This document shows, one piece after another, positions 44,392 through 53,250 of a DNA stretch of 64,000 nt. The first letter of the stretch is position 1. The number at the start of each line of letters is the position of its first letter. The notes below the pieces were generated by a model. The model worked only from the letters and a program-made list of their open reading frames with translations, did not search any database and had not been told where the DNA came from. The position numbers and the translations under genes are program-made. Origin of the DNA: Roseomonas sp. (lineage in GTDB: Bacteria; Pseudomonadota; Alphaproteobacteria; Acetobacterales; Acetobacteraceae); the NCBI GenBank assembly GCA_020249145.1, contig JADCGF010000005.1:338473-402472 (forward strand), read 5' to 3'.

Positions 44392-44909
44392 CAGCCCTCC
44401 GTCCAGGCAATGTCCTCGATCTGGCGCGCATGTGCCAGCACCAGATCGGCGATGGCTTCCACCTCATCCAAGCCGGCGCGGGGCAGATCATAAGGCGGGG
44501 GCGTATCGGATGCCACCGCGACAATGCCCGGCATCTCCGGGTGCATCCAGGGCTTGCCATTGGCGGCGCGATGCACTTCCAACTTCGGATGCGCGTCGCG
44601 CTTGAAACCTTCCACAATCACCAGATCAACGCGGTCCATGCGCGCCAGCAATTCTGGCAGGCGCGGTTCGGCAGCACTGCGGAGTTCCGTCATCAGCGCC
44701 CAGCGCGCGCCGGATGCCACCATCACCTGCTGCGCGCCGGCCTGCCGATGCTGCCAGGAATCCTTGCCCGGCACATCCACATCAAAGCGATGATGCGCGT
44801 GCTTCAGCGTAGAAACACCAATCCCCCGCCCAATCAGGCAGGGGATCAGCTTTACCATCAGGCTTGTCTTGCCGGCCCCGCTCCAGCCGGCGAGGCCGAT
44901 CAAGCGCAT
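44391..44909 (-). CDS. mobB: Molybdopterin-guanine dinucleotide biosynthesis adaptor protein MobB
   Basis: A 172-residue GTP-binding protein from MRLIGLAGWSGAGKTSL (44909); P-loop GWSGAGKT at 8-15, then STLKHAHHRFDVDVPGKDSWQHRQAGA and LVIVEGFKRDAHPKLEVHR, the MobB hallmarks. A longer upstream frame overlaps fdhC and lacks domain sequence. Helps load GTP-derived nucleotide on the cofactor for formate dehydrogenase. Confidence 0.94.
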   Translation of the reverse strand: MRLIGLAGWSGAGKTSLMVKLIPCLIGRGIGVSTLKHAHHRFDVDVPGKDSWQHRQAGAQQVMVASGARWALMTELRSAAEPRLPELLARMDRVDLVIVEGFKRDAHPKLEVHRAANGKPWMHPEMPGIVAVASDTPPPYDLPRAGLDEVEAIADLVLAHARQIEDIAWTEG

Positions 44910-44916
44910 GGAATGA

Positions 44917-45906
44917 TCAGTCCGCCCCGGAAGGCTTCGCGCCTGACGGCGCTTCCGCCGCGCGGCCCTTGGCCATTTCTTCCTGAACCCAAAGCGCATG
45001 ATGCTGCTTGGCCCAGTTGAGGTCCACCTGCCCTGAGCCCATGGCGTCAAAAGCGCCGTCCATACCGATGGAGCCGATATAGATATGTGCCAGCAAGGCC
45101 GCGATCATCAGCACGGATAGGACGCTGTGAATGATGTGGCTAAGCTGCATTCCGGCAACATCGGTAAAGAAAAACGGGAAAACCAGCAGATAACCGGAAA
45201 CGGCCACCACTGCCCCACCCAGCACGGTGATCCAGAAGACCATCTTCTGCCCACCATTGAAGCGGCCGGCTGCCGGATGCTCCTTGCCGATCAGGCCACC
45301 ACCTGCCTTGAACCAGGCAATGTCGCGCGCATTCGGGATATTGTCCTTCACCCAAATCAGCAGCATCACCACCAGGCCGAGTGTAAAGGGGAAGGCCAGG
45401 AAGTTATGGGCGTATTTGCCCCATTGGCTGATGGCGGTGAAGGCTTCCGGCCCCATGATCGGCAGCAGGATATGCCGCCCAAAGGTCAGATTCAGGCCGG
45501 AAATCGCAAGAATGATGAAGGTGGAAGCCACCATCCAGTGATTGGCGCGTTCCAGCGTATTGAAGCGCAGAATGGTGCGCCCTGAACGGCCACCCTCAAT
45601 CGGGATGCGCCCTTTGGTCAGGCGGAAGGCAACCAGAAGCGCCAGCATGCCAAGCACGGCAATGCCGCCCACCCATGCCAGGGTGTAGTTATGGAAATCA
45701 CGCCATTCGCGCCCGACAGGCTGAATAAGCGTCGCGGCCCGATCATCGGGGATGGTGATGCGGCCCTGGATCTGGTTGCCGCGCAGCAGCGCCTGCACTT
45801 CCATTTCTTCTGCCATGGAAGGCGCACGCGGCGCGGTTTGCGCGATTGCGGGTGCCGCCGCGCCGATCAGCAGCGCGGCGAGCAGGCCAAGAATGCGAAG
45901 CTTCAT
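44917..45906 (-). CDS. fdhC: Formate dehydrogenase cytochrome b (gamma) subunit
   Basis: A 329-residue membrane subunit from MKLRILGLLAALLI (45906), with a signal peptide ending near AIAQ. Four membrane segments follow, with His residues for two b haems (FNTLERANHWMVA; GKYAHNFLAFPFTLGL; LSHIIHSVLSVLMIAALLAHIYIGSIGM). It passes electrons from FdhB to quinone. Position after fdhB in the run. Confidence 0.93.
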   Translation of the reverse strand: MKLRILGLLAALLIGAAAPAIAQTAPRAPSMAEEMEVQALLRGNQIQGRITIPDDRAATLIQPVGREWRDFHNYTLAWVGGIAVLGMLALLVAFRLTKGRIPIEGGRSGRTILRFNTLERANHWMVASTFIILAISGLNLTFGRHILLPIMGPEAFTAISQWGKYAHNFLAFPFTLGLVVMLLIWVKDNIPNARDIAWFKAGGGLIGKEHPAAGRFNGGQKMVFWITVLGGAVVAVSGYLLVFPFFFTDVAGMQLSHIIHSVLSVLMIAALLAHIYIGSIGMDGAFDAMGSGQVDLNWAKQHHALWVQEEMAKGRAAEAPSGAKPSGAD

Positions 45907-45920
45907 GATGCGTCCGCCTG

Positions 45921-46517
45921 TCAGATCGCAACGGTTTCGCGATAGGCGGTGCGCCAACCCCAGGCGCCCGTGCCATAGCCGCGGCGCTGCACACGCTCCC
46001 GATAGATGGAGGCGATGATCTGCCCATCACCGGCGAGCAGCGCCTTGGTGGAACACATTTCAGCGCAAAGCGGCAACTTGCCTTCGGCCAGACGGTTCGA
46101 CCCGTATTGGATATATTCCGCCTGGGTATTATCTGCCTGCGGGCCACCGGCGCAGAAGGTACATTTATCCATCTTCCCGCGCGAGCCAAAATTGCCGAGC
46201 CTTGGAAACTGCGGCGCGCCGAAAGGACACGCGTAGAAGCAATAACCGCAGCCGATGCAAAGGTCCTTGTCATGCAGCACCACGGCATCGGCCGTGGTGT
46301 AGAAGCAGGAAACCGGGCAGACAGCAGCGCAAGGCGCATCCGTGCAATGCATGCAGGCCATGGAGATGGAACGCTCCCCAGGCTTGCCGTCATTGATCGT
46401 CACCACGCGGCGACGATTGATGCCCCAGGGCACTTCATGTTCGTTCTTGCACGCCGTGACGCAGGCATTGCATTCGATGCAGCGTTCCGCGTCCAACAGG
46501 AATTTCATGCGGGCCAT
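45921..46517 (-). CDS. fdhB: Formate dehydrogenase iron-sulfur (beta) subunit
   Basis: A 198-residue ferredoxin-type protein with four [4Fe-4S] motifs: CIECNACVTACKNEHEVPWG, CMHCTDAPCAAVCP, CIGCGYCFYACPFGAP and a final CTFC...CAEMC. It carries electrons between FdhA and FdhC, and is exported with FdhA. Complete, no own signal peptide (hitch-hiker). Confidence 0.95.
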   Translation of the reverse strand: MARMKFLLDAERCIECNACVTACKNEHEVPWGINRRRVVTINDGKPGERSISMACMHCTDAPCAAVCPVSCFYTTADAVVLHDKDLCIGCGYCFYACPFGAPQFPRLGNFGSRGKMDKCTFCAGGPQADNTQAEYIQYGSNRLAEGKLPLCAEMCSTKALLAGDGQIIASIYRERVQRRGYGTGAWGWRTAYRETVAI

Positions 46518-46532
46518 GTTTCTGGTCCTCCC

Positions 46533-49460
46533 TTATGCCGCGCGGATCTGACAAAGCGTGACCTTGGTTTCCTGCATGAAGGTCACCGGGTCATAGCCAT
46601 AGGTGGTTACTGCATTGACGCTTTCGCCAAGCACAATCGGGTCCGTGCCGGCTGGGTATTTGCGCCTTTGGTCTTCCTGCATGAACCAGCCGGCGAAGTG
46701 GAAGGGCATCCAGGCAACACCCTGCCCGACACGCTCCGTCACCAAGGCCTTCATGCGGGTTGCCTTGCCTGCCGGCATTTCAGGGCCGGAGACCAGCACC
46801 CAGGCGCCATCGCGGATATTACGCGCGGCAGCATCACGCGGGTTGATTTCCACGAACATATCCTGCTGCAATTCCGCGAGCCATTTGTTCGACCGCGTTT
46901 CTTCGCCGCCGCCTTCATATTCAACCAGGCGCCCGGACGTCAGGATGATCGGGAAATTCGGCGCCACCTGATGCGAACGGTTTTGCACCGTCTGCCCCAG
47001 ATGCGGCAGGCGGAAGCCGCGCCGATCCGGCAGCGTCGGGAATTGCGCGATCAAATCCGTGCGCGGCGTATAGATAGGTTCACGATGCACCGGCACTGGA
47101 TCAGGCAGGTTCCAGGCGACCGCGCGCGCCTTGGCGTTCCCATAAGCTACCACGCCGTGATTCATGGTGATGCGAATGATCCCCATGGAAAGATCCGTCG
47201 CCCAGGAAGCCGTGCCCCCCTGACGCGCCAAGGATGCGCGCTCGGCATCCGTATACTCCGCATCCCAACCCAGGCGCTGCATCACCGCCGTGGTGAATTC
47301 CGGATAGCCATCCGTGATCTCGGATCCCTTGGAATAGGACCCTTCGGCCAGCAGCGTCACGCCATTCCGTTCCACACCGAAGCGGGCGCGGAAAGTGCCG
47401 CCGCCTTCCTTCACATGAAGGTTGGTGTTGTAGAGGATATGCGTGCCCGGATGGCGCATTTCCGGCGTGCCCCAGCAGGGCCAGGGCAGGCCATAGAAAT
47501 CGCCCTTGATTTCGGCGGGCGCATCCGGCTTGGCGCGCAAGGTCACCAGATCGAACTTGTCCTGATGCGCCATATGCGCCTTCAGGCGTTCCGGCGATTG
47601 GCCCGTATAGCCCGTGCTGATCGCGCCGCGATTGATCTCCCGCAGGACGCTTTCCGGTACTGGTTCCTGGCCCTTGACCTCGATATTCTTGAACATGTCG
47701 GCCTGGAAACGCACCGGCATGTTGCGCTTTTCCGCCGCGCGGTCCAAGGCGCCGGCCAGCCGATAGAGCACCTCATAGTCATTCTTGCTCTCGAAAATCG
47801 GCTTCACCACCTGATCTCCCCATTGCACGGAACGATTGGAGGCGGTGCGGCTGCCCGCGCATTCAAACTGCGTGCAAATCGGCAGCAGATAAGTGTTTTC
47901 CTTACGGTTCGCGAGGACCGCGAAGGTTGTCGGGTGCGGATCGGCCACCACCAGCAGATCAAGCGCCTCCAGCCCCTTCACAGCCTCCGGCATGCGCGTG
48001 ACGGTATTGCCGCCATGGCCAAACACCACCATGGCCTTGAAGTTATCACGCTGCTGCACCTGATCCCTGGGTAGCGTCACCGCATCGAAATAGCGCGTTG
48101 TCGGGATGCCGGGCGTGCCCATGATGGCCGGGCTGTCAAAGCGCGCGACCATGCTTTCATAGGACACATTCCAAACCCGCGACCAATGCCGCCACGCATT
48201 CTCATCCAGCCCGTAATAGGCAGGCAGCGTGGTGACATCGAGCCCGAAATCCGTCGCCCCCTGCACATTGCAATGGCCGCGGAAGATATTCGCCCCCGTA
48301 CCATCAGACCCGACATTGCCGGTGGCCAGCAATAGGATGGAGAAGGCGCGCACATTGGCGGTGCCAACGGTTTTCTGCGTCGCCCCCATGCACCAGATCA
48401 GCGTGGCCGGCTTTTGCGTCGCGAACAGCTCGGCGACCTTGCGCAGTTGCGCGCCCGGCACGCCGGCAACGCGTTCAACTTCCGCCGGAGTCCACTTGGC
48501 GCATTCGGCGCGGATTTCATCCATGCCATGCACGCGCTGGCGGATGAATTCCTTGTCTTCCCAGCCATTGGCAAAGATGTGATGCAGCATGCCCCAGATG
48601 ATGGGGATATCCGTGCCGGGGCGGATGCGGACATATTCATTCGCATGCGCTGCGGTGCGGGTGAAGCGCGGGTCAATCACAATCAGATTGGCGCGGTTCT
48701 GTTCCTTGCCGGACAACACATGTTGCAGGCTGACCGGATGCGCTTCCGCCGGATTGCCGCCCATGATGATCATGGTCTTGGAATTGCGGATGTCGTTGTA
48801 GGAATTGGTCTGCGCGCCATAGCCCCAGGTATTGGCCACACCCGCAACGGTCGTGGAATGGCAAATGCGCGCCTGGTGGTCCACGTTATTGCTGCCCCAG
48901 AAGGCCGCGAATTTGCGATAGAGGTAAGCGCCTTCATTGGAGAATTTCGCGCTGCCCAGCCAGAAGGTAGCATCAGCACCGCTTTTCTGGCGGGTTTCCA
49001 TCAGCTTGTCGGCGATTTCGGTCATCGCATTGTCCCAGGACATGCGCTGCCATTGGCCATTCACCAGCTTCATCGGGTATTTGATGCGTCGGTCACCATG
49101 CACCAATTCGCGTACCGATGCGCCCTTGGCGCAATGCGTGCCGCGATTGATCGGCGATTCCCAAGCCGGTTCCTGCCCCACCCAAACGCCATTCTGCACT
49201 TCCGCAATAACGGTGCAGCCAACGGAACAATGCGTGCAGATATTCTTCACGCGCTGCACGGGCTTCGTGTGATCCATCGGCCCCGCTTCGGCAGGGCGCA
49301 TGGTGGAAAGCGGAATGGCGCCAAGGGCGGCAAGCCCCGCCCCGCTAAGCCCGGCCTGACGCAAAAAGGCGCGACGATCGAGCCCGCCGGCGGAAAGCCC
49401 CTGATAGGCGGAAGCAAGGCGCTGCTTGGCGGCCTTGCCATCGGTGCGTTTGATCAGCAT
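46533..49460 (-). CDS. fdhA: Formate dehydrogenase catalytic (alpha) subunit, cysteine-containing molybdo/tungsto-enzyme
   Basis: A 975-residue bis-MGD oxidoreductase oxidising formate to CO2. The Tat signal is LDRRAFLRQAGL (Arg29-Arg30). The [4Fe-4S] site is Cys75/78/82/110 (CTHCSVGC ... HCAKG). The metal ligand is Cys200 in ARICHSTTVAG, in place of selenocysteine used by E. coli FdnG. MGD-binding motifs GATDFGLDVTTLP and, near the end, LTSGRLVEYEGGGEE are visible. Periplasmic by the Tat signal. Followed by fdhB and fdhC. Confidence 0.96.
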   Translation of the reverse strand: MLIKRTDGKAAKQRLASAYQGLSAGGLDRRAFLRQAGLSGAGLAALGAIPLSTMRPAEAGPMDHTKPVQRVKNICTHCSVGCTVIAEVQNGVWVGQEPAWESPINRGTHCAKGASVRELVHGDRRIKYPMKLVNGQWQRMSWDNAMTEIADKLMETRQKSGADATFWLGSAKFSNEGAYLYRKFAAFWGSNNVDHQARICHSTTVAGVANTWGYGAQTNSYNDIRNSKTMIIMGGNPAEAHPVSLQHVLSGKEQNRANLIVIDPRFTRTAAHANEYVRIRPGTDIPIIWGMLHHIFANGWEDKEFIRQRVHGMDEIRAECAKWTPAEVERVAGVPGAQLRKVAELFATQKPATLIWCMGATQKTVGTANVRAFSILLLATGNVGSDGTGANIFRGHCNVQGATDFGLDVTTLPAYYGLDENAWRHWSRVWNVSYESMVARFDSPAIMGTPGIPTTRYFDAVTLPRDQVQQRDNFKAMVVFGHGGNTVTRMPEAVKGLEALDLLVVADPHPTTFAVLANRKENTYLLPICTQFECAGSRTASNRSVQWGDQVVKPIFESKNDYEVLYRLAGALDRAAEKRNMPVRFQADMFKNIEVKGQEPVPESVLREINRGAISTGYTGQSPERLKAHMAHQDKFDLVTLRAKPDAPAEIKGDFYGLPWPCWGTPEMRHPGTHILYNTNLHVKEGGGTFRARFGVERNGVTLLAEGSYSKGSEITDGYPEFTTAVMQRLGWDAEYTDAERASLARQGGTASWATDLSMGIIRITMNHGVVAYGNAKARAVAWNLPDPVPVHREPIYTPRTDLIAQFPTLPDRRGFRLPHLGQTVQNRSHQVAPNFPIILTSGRLVEYEGGGEETRSNKWLAELQQDMFVEINPRDAAARNIRDGAWVLVSGPEMPAGKATRMKALVTERVGQGVAWMPFHFAGWFMQEDQRRKYPAGTDPIVLGESVNAVTTYGYDPVTFMQETKVTLCQIRAA

Positions 49461-49474
49461 GGGATTTTTCCCTT

Positions 49475-49714
49475 TTACTTATCGTTGGAACGATTGGTGC
49501 GGTAAAAAGCCTGCACATGGGGGCTATTGGCCTGATAGCGGGCCTTCAACCGATCCGCCTGGCCTTCCTTCCGCGCGGTGCCCGCCGGCACGGCATCGGC
49601 GCGGAGTGGCGCTGAAGCCTCAGCCGCCGTTGCCGCCATCGCGGCACCGCCAGCGAGGCCGAGGGTCTTCAGAAACCCGCGGCGTTGCGCGACTTGCTTG
49701 TCATCACTGCTCAT
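49475..49714 (-). CDS. Formate dehydrogenase-region Tat-signal small protein
   Basis: A 79-residue protein from MSSDDKQVAQRRGFLKTLGLAGGAAM (split here: Tat motif QRRGFLKTLG near 9-18), followed by a charged tail (KARYQANSPHVQAFYRTNR). This is the pattern of TIGR02811 formate-dehydrogenase-region Tat targets, found immediately before fdhA. Function is not established; perhaps a small partner or assembly factor of the exported enzyme. Confidence 0.88.
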   Translation of the reverse strand: MSSDDKQVAQRRGFLKTLGLAGGAAMAATAAEASAPLRADAVPAGTARKEGQADRLKARYQANSPHVQAFYRTNRSNDK

Positions 49715-49739
49715 TTTCAAAGCCTCCCAGCAAAAAGCA

Positions 49740-50348
49740 TCAGACGGGCAATTCCTGCGCCGCCAATTCAACTTCAATGGCCATACGGCCCAGCGCGCCG
49801 ACGGCACGGTAAAAACTTGCGGCTTCCGCCGCTTCCAGATCGGCAAAGAAGCGCCCCGCCCAGGGGCGAAGGTGGCGGGCGAAAAACGCCTCAGCCGCCG
49901 CGTCACCGCCCGGAAACACGCCAGAAAGCAGTCCGGCAAAGCTTTCGCATTCGGATGCTATGTGATCCTCAGGCTCGGCCACGCCATCGGCGCGTTCAAT
50001 GCCAAGCCGCGCGAGGTCGCCGCGCAGATCGGCCAACGGGCGTTCATGCAGGAAGCCGGTGATGTAATAGGACGCGAAGGGCAGCAATTCGCCACGCCCT
50101 AGCCCGATGAAAAGATCGTGGAATTCGCGTTGAACGCGCTGCGTATCGGTGGCGGCGGCGGCCTCAGCCAAGGCACGAAAACATTTGCCAAGCGGCGAAG
50201 CGTCGCCCGGCAAGGCGGCCAGCGCATGCAGCAGATGGGCATCAGGCGCGGCGACCAGCAGGCGGCCAAGCAGCGCGAAAAGCCGCGCCCTTTCGGTCGC
50301 CATGGCATCGGGTGCCTGTGCCTGTTCCTGTTGCGTCATGGCCCGCAT
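49740..50348 (-). CDS. TorD/DmsD-family chaperone for formate dehydrogenase
   Basis: A 202-residue all-helical chaperone: ARLFALLGRLLVAAPDAHLLHALAALPGD, RVQREFHDLFIGLGRGELLPFASYYITGFLHERPLADLRGDLARLGI (the TorD-family core, split here) and EPEDHIASECESFAGLLSG. Such proteins bind the Tat signal of molybdoenzymes until the cofactor is inserted. Start at 50348 (MRAMTQQ) or three codons later. Confidence 0.9.
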   Translation of the reverse strand: MRAMTQQEQAQAPDAMATERARLFALLGRLLVAAPDAHLLHALAALPGDASPLGKCFRALAEAAAATDTQRVQREFHDLFIGLGRGELLPFASYYITGFLHERPLADLRGDLARLGIERADGVAEPEDHIASECESFAGLLSGVFPGGDAAAEAFFARHLRPWAGRFFADLEAAEAASFYRAVGALGRMAIEVELAAQELPV

Positions 50349-50562
50349 GCGGCCGCTGCCCCCTCATGTTCCAATAACTGCCCGTTATGGACCTGTTGCC
50401 TGCTCACCTAATGGAAAACTCAGTAACTGACCGAGAATCTTCCAGTGAGACAGAGACACAAATCCATCCAGGATTTCCGAGTCTTGTAGTCAAAAAATGT
50501 ATCAAAATGCAATATGAAAGATACATTACACCACATCTGGAGGTTGGGCCGACCCCAAAAGC
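50349..50562 (-). promoter_or_regulatory. Gap between chaperone and DUF3306 genes with an inverted repeat
   Basis: 214 bp, AT-rich in the middle. An imperfect inverted repeat CCAATAAC (50371-50378) and GTTATGG (50384-50390) lies just upstream of the chaperone start on the minus strand. It is a candidate operator or promoter element for the fdh genes; no clear -35/-10 pair. Confidence 0.35.
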
Positions 50563-51153
50563 CTAGACCGGCAAGGCGCTACCATGGCGGCGGGGGCGCA
50601 GCGCCGGGGGCTCGGGCGCGGCCTCTGGCTCAGGCGCGGCCTCGGCAATGGCCAGGCTTGGGGGTTCGGGCGGCAAGGCTGGCGCCGTCGCCTCCGCCAC
50701 GGCAAGGGTTTCGTCCTGCGGCTCGGCTTCCGGCTTCGGCGCCGGTGCATCCAACCCGAGCGAATGAGACAACAGCTTCATCGCATCGCCGCCCAATTCC
50801 AGCGCAAAGCCCGGCACGCCATCCGGCGCGTTGAAATCCCAGGCATAATCGGCGGGGCCGATGAAATCGCGGATGGCGGGGTCCAGGCTCCAGGCCCGGC
50901 GCAGCGCGGCGGCGCGCAATTCCAGCGGCACCTTGCGATGCAGGAAGGCGGTGAAATCGCTCTCAATCGTCAGGCTTTCCACGGGCGGAAGGCCGCTCAG
51001 GTCGAAATCATCCTCGGGCGCCGGTGCGGCTTCCGGCACCGCTTCGGGCAGGGCTTCGGCGGGCAAAGCCGGTTCCTCCGGCGCGCGGCCTTCCACCACG
51101 GCGCGCTTGCGGCGCGACCAGCGGGAAAGGAAGCCCTCCCCTTCCCCGCTCAT
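50563..51153 (-). CDS. DUF3306 protein
   Basis: A 196-residue acidic, Ala/Pro-rich protein whose N-terminal half carries the DUF3306 pattern FLSRWSRRKRAVVEGR, then LPPVESLTIESDFTAFLHRKVPLELRAAALRRAWSLDPAIRDFIGPADYAWDFNAPDGVPGF (split here for clarity). C-terminal tail is low-complexity. Always found with formate dehydrogenases; role unknown. Overlaps DUF3305 gene stop. Confidence 0.9.
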   Translation of the reverse strand: MSGEGEGFLSRWSRRKRAVVEGRAPEEPALPAEALPEAVPEAAPAPEDDFDLSGLPPVESLTIESDFTAFLHRKVPLELRAAALRRAWSLDPAIRDFIGPADYAWDFNAPDGVPGFALELGGDAMKLLSHSLGLDAPAPKPEAEPQDETLAVAEATAPALPPEPPSLAIAEAAPEPEAAPEPPALRPRRHGSALPV

Positions 51154-51662
51154 GGGCCATCCACCCGGCCACGCCGGCCAAGCCCTTCAAGCTCTGCCTT
51201 GTCGCGTTCGCGTTTGTGAAAGCCGCGGTCGCGGTGATGTTCCGCCACAAAAGCCTCCAAGGCCGCGCGGATGCCAGGGGGTAGCGGCACGGCCTCCATC
51301 AGGTCTGAACCCGAATCGGCGTAGAGATGCGCCTCACCGGCATCCACCGTCACGCGTTGCAGCGCAAAGCCGGGGGTTGCTTCCACCGGCCGCAGCACCA
51401 CCCAGATGCTGGGGCTGCTGCTTTCCAGATTGTGCTTGTAGTTATCCGTGTCCGTCGGGTGCAAAGCCACTTCGGCATTGCCGGCGAAGAACAGGCTGCG
51501 GCCTTCTTCTTCCCGCATCAGCGTCCAGGCGGGCAGGACCGGCGCGTCTTCCAGCACTTCCACCGCGCGCCAGGCGTAATCCGCCCATAGCGTGACACCG
51601 GGGCGGCGTTCGACCACGACGCCAACGGGGATAGAGATAGTGCCGGGGATGATCAGGCTCAT
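51150..51662 (-). CDS. DUF3305 protein
   Basis: A 170-residue protein from MSLIIPGTISIPVGVVVERR (51662). Pattern: VTLWADYAWRAVEVLEDAP, LFFAGNAEVALHPTDTDNYKHNLESSSPSIWVVLRP, then VTVDAGEAHLYADSGSDLMEAVPLP. Partner of DUF3306 in formate dehydrogenase loci; function unknown. The longer upstream frame overlaps the next gene and is not coding. Confidence 0.9.
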   Translation of the reverse strand: MSLIIPGTISIPVGVVVERRPGVTLWADYAWRAVEVLEDAPVLPAWTLMREEEGRSLFFAGNAEVALHPTDTDNYKHNLESSSPSIWVVLRPVEATPGFALQRVTVDAGEAHLYADSGSDLMEAVPLPPGIRAALEAFVAEHHRDRGFHKRERDKAELEGLGRRGRVDGP

Positions 51663-52699
51663 GCACCCTTCTCCGCAGTCAGCAGCGGCAGGCCGGCCAC
51701 CAGGTTTTGCGGCTTCATGCGCAGCCGATTGGCGGCATCCATGGCAAGCGCCAGATAGATCGGCTTGCCCGCCACGCGCGGCAGCACCCGCGCGGGATTG
51801 ACAAATTCCAGCACGCCCAGCCACAGAATGCGCGCAAGCCGCGCCTGCGCCACCTTCTTGCCCTGCCAGAGATCATTGGTGATGGATGTGGCTTCCGTAT
51901 CCAGCCCGATATGCCAGCGCCAATCACGGTCTTCGATGGTGGGCACGGCGCGGATGGTCACTTCCTCACCAAACAGGTGCTGAATGAAGCGCGTGATGGC
52001 GCGCGCGAGCCCCTGCTGACCGGGCCGCCCTTCGGCAATATCCAGCGCAAAATCATGCGCATCAGACCGCCCGTGATAGAGATGGGCATTCATGTCGGAC
52101 AGCACATCAATTTCAACCTCGCGGGGCGGCGCGCCAGCTTCGACCAGCAATTGGCCAAGCGCGCCAAAGCCACCATCGCGGCCACGCATTTCCAGCACTT
52201 CCTCATCCGCCAGCAATAGCGAACCCTGATTGATGGCAGCGCGTTGCGGGCGATAGAAAAGTTCAGCGGCGCGCAGCGCGAAGGGATCGCCCTCCCCCTC
52301 CATCGCGGCGCGGGCGACCAGATGCGTCAGCATTTGCAGAAAAATGGGCGGGATGCCGCCGACATCGCCGCGATAGAGCGCGAGCCAGGCTTCTTCCAGG
52401 CTGGGCGCAGCGCGGACGCGATCACGAAACCCCAGAAAATGCCGCCAATTTTCCTGCGCATCCGCATCGGTAAGCGTGGCGATGCGCGCGGCATCCACCG
52501 CCTGTTCGGGTTCGGCCAAAAGCGCGGCATGTAGCGCCACTTCCGCCGCGCAGGCTTCATCTGGTGGCACCAATTCCGGGCGGGCCAGAAAGGCGCGCCA
52601 TAAACCAGGTGTTGCACGCAGCCGGCCATGCGGCGCGGCCTCACACAAATGATGCCCGGAAGCGACCCAGAAATCGCCGGGGGAGAGCATGGCGCTCAT
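51659..52699 (-). CDS. DUF6352 protein
   Basis: A 346-residue soluble protein: DFWVASGHHLCEAAPHGRLRATPGLWRAFLARPEL, ALYRGDVGGIPPIFLQMLTHLVARA and REVEIDVLSDMNAHLYHGRSDAHDFALDI (parts shown). This pattern belongs to DUF6352, found in formate dehydrogenase clusters. Possibly assembly or maturation. Overlaps both neighbours by four bases. Confidence 0.88.
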   Translation of the reverse strand: MSAMLSPGDFWVASGHHLCEAAPHGRLRATPGLWRAFLARPELVPPDEACAAEVALHAALLAEPEQAVDAARIATLTDADAQENWRHFLGFRDRVRAAPSLEEAWLALYRGDVGGIPPIFLQMLTHLVARAAMEGEGDPFALRAAELFYRPQRAAINQGSLLLADEEVLEMRGRDGGFGALGQLLVEAGAPPREVEIDVLSDMNAHLYHGRSDAHDFALDIAEGRPGQQGLARAITRFIQHLFGEEVTIRAVPTIEDRDWRWHIGLDTEATSITNDLWQGKKVAQARLARILWLGVLEFVNPARVLPRVAGKPIYLALAMDAANRLRMKPQNLVAGLPLLTAEKGA

Positions 52700-53250
52700 G
52701 CTTCGCGTTTTCCGATTTTTGTGAGATCAGGGCGAAGGATGGGTTCATCATCCTCCTCGCCATGGGTCTCCACACTCGCGAAAACCGGCAGGCTTTCAAA
52801 ACTGCGATGCTGTTCGGCGCGCAGATGCAGCGTGCGGAAGCGTTCGCGCTGTTCGCCGCCTTCAATGCTGCGCGTCAAGGCGAGCACCGTACCGGGCGGG
52901 TGATCACAAAGCTGTTCGGCAAAGGCCAATTCCTCCTCAGCCGCGGCGCGCGCCGCTGCCTCATCCGGCGCGCCATGGGCCAGGCGGATATGGGTGGCAA
53001 GCGCTGACAAGGCTACGGCGCGGTCGGCGGCGCTGGCTTCCGCCACCTCCACCAAAGTCGCCCAACCGAAGCTGCCAAGCCCGAGGAAGCCGCCACGAAA
53101 CGCCTGGCGACGCTTGCCCGACATTTGCGCCGGGTCCTCATCCCAGAAGGAAAAGCCGCCGGGCACGGCCCATTCGCCGGGCTCGGTCGCCTGATCGAAA
53201 ATCACGGTGTCTGAGGCATCGAGGCGGATGGTGCGGGGCAGCCGGGTCAT
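52696..53250 (-). CDS. DUF6505 protein
   Basis: A 184-residue protein with TRLPRTIRLDASDTVIFDQATEPGEWAVPGGFSFWDEDP (DUF6505 start; parts shown) and GFLGLGSFGWATLVEVAEAS. Acidic C-terminus. Encoded in all similar fdh clusters; function unknown. Overlaps neighbours by four bases. Confidence 0.86.
   Translation of the reverse strand: MTRLPRTIRLDASDTVIFDQATEPGEWAVPGGFSFWDEDPAQMSGKRRQAFRGGFLGLGSFGWATLVEVAEASAADRAVALSALATHIRLAHGAPDEAAARAAAEEELAFAEQLCDHPPGTVLALTRSIEGGEQRERFRTLHLRAEQHRSFESLPVFASVETHGEEDDEPILRPDLTKIGKREA

Noticed and set aside
46107..48074. 655-codon + strand frame opposite fdhA/fdhB
   Set aside because: Antisense to two well-supported genes with cofactor motifs; no own domain.
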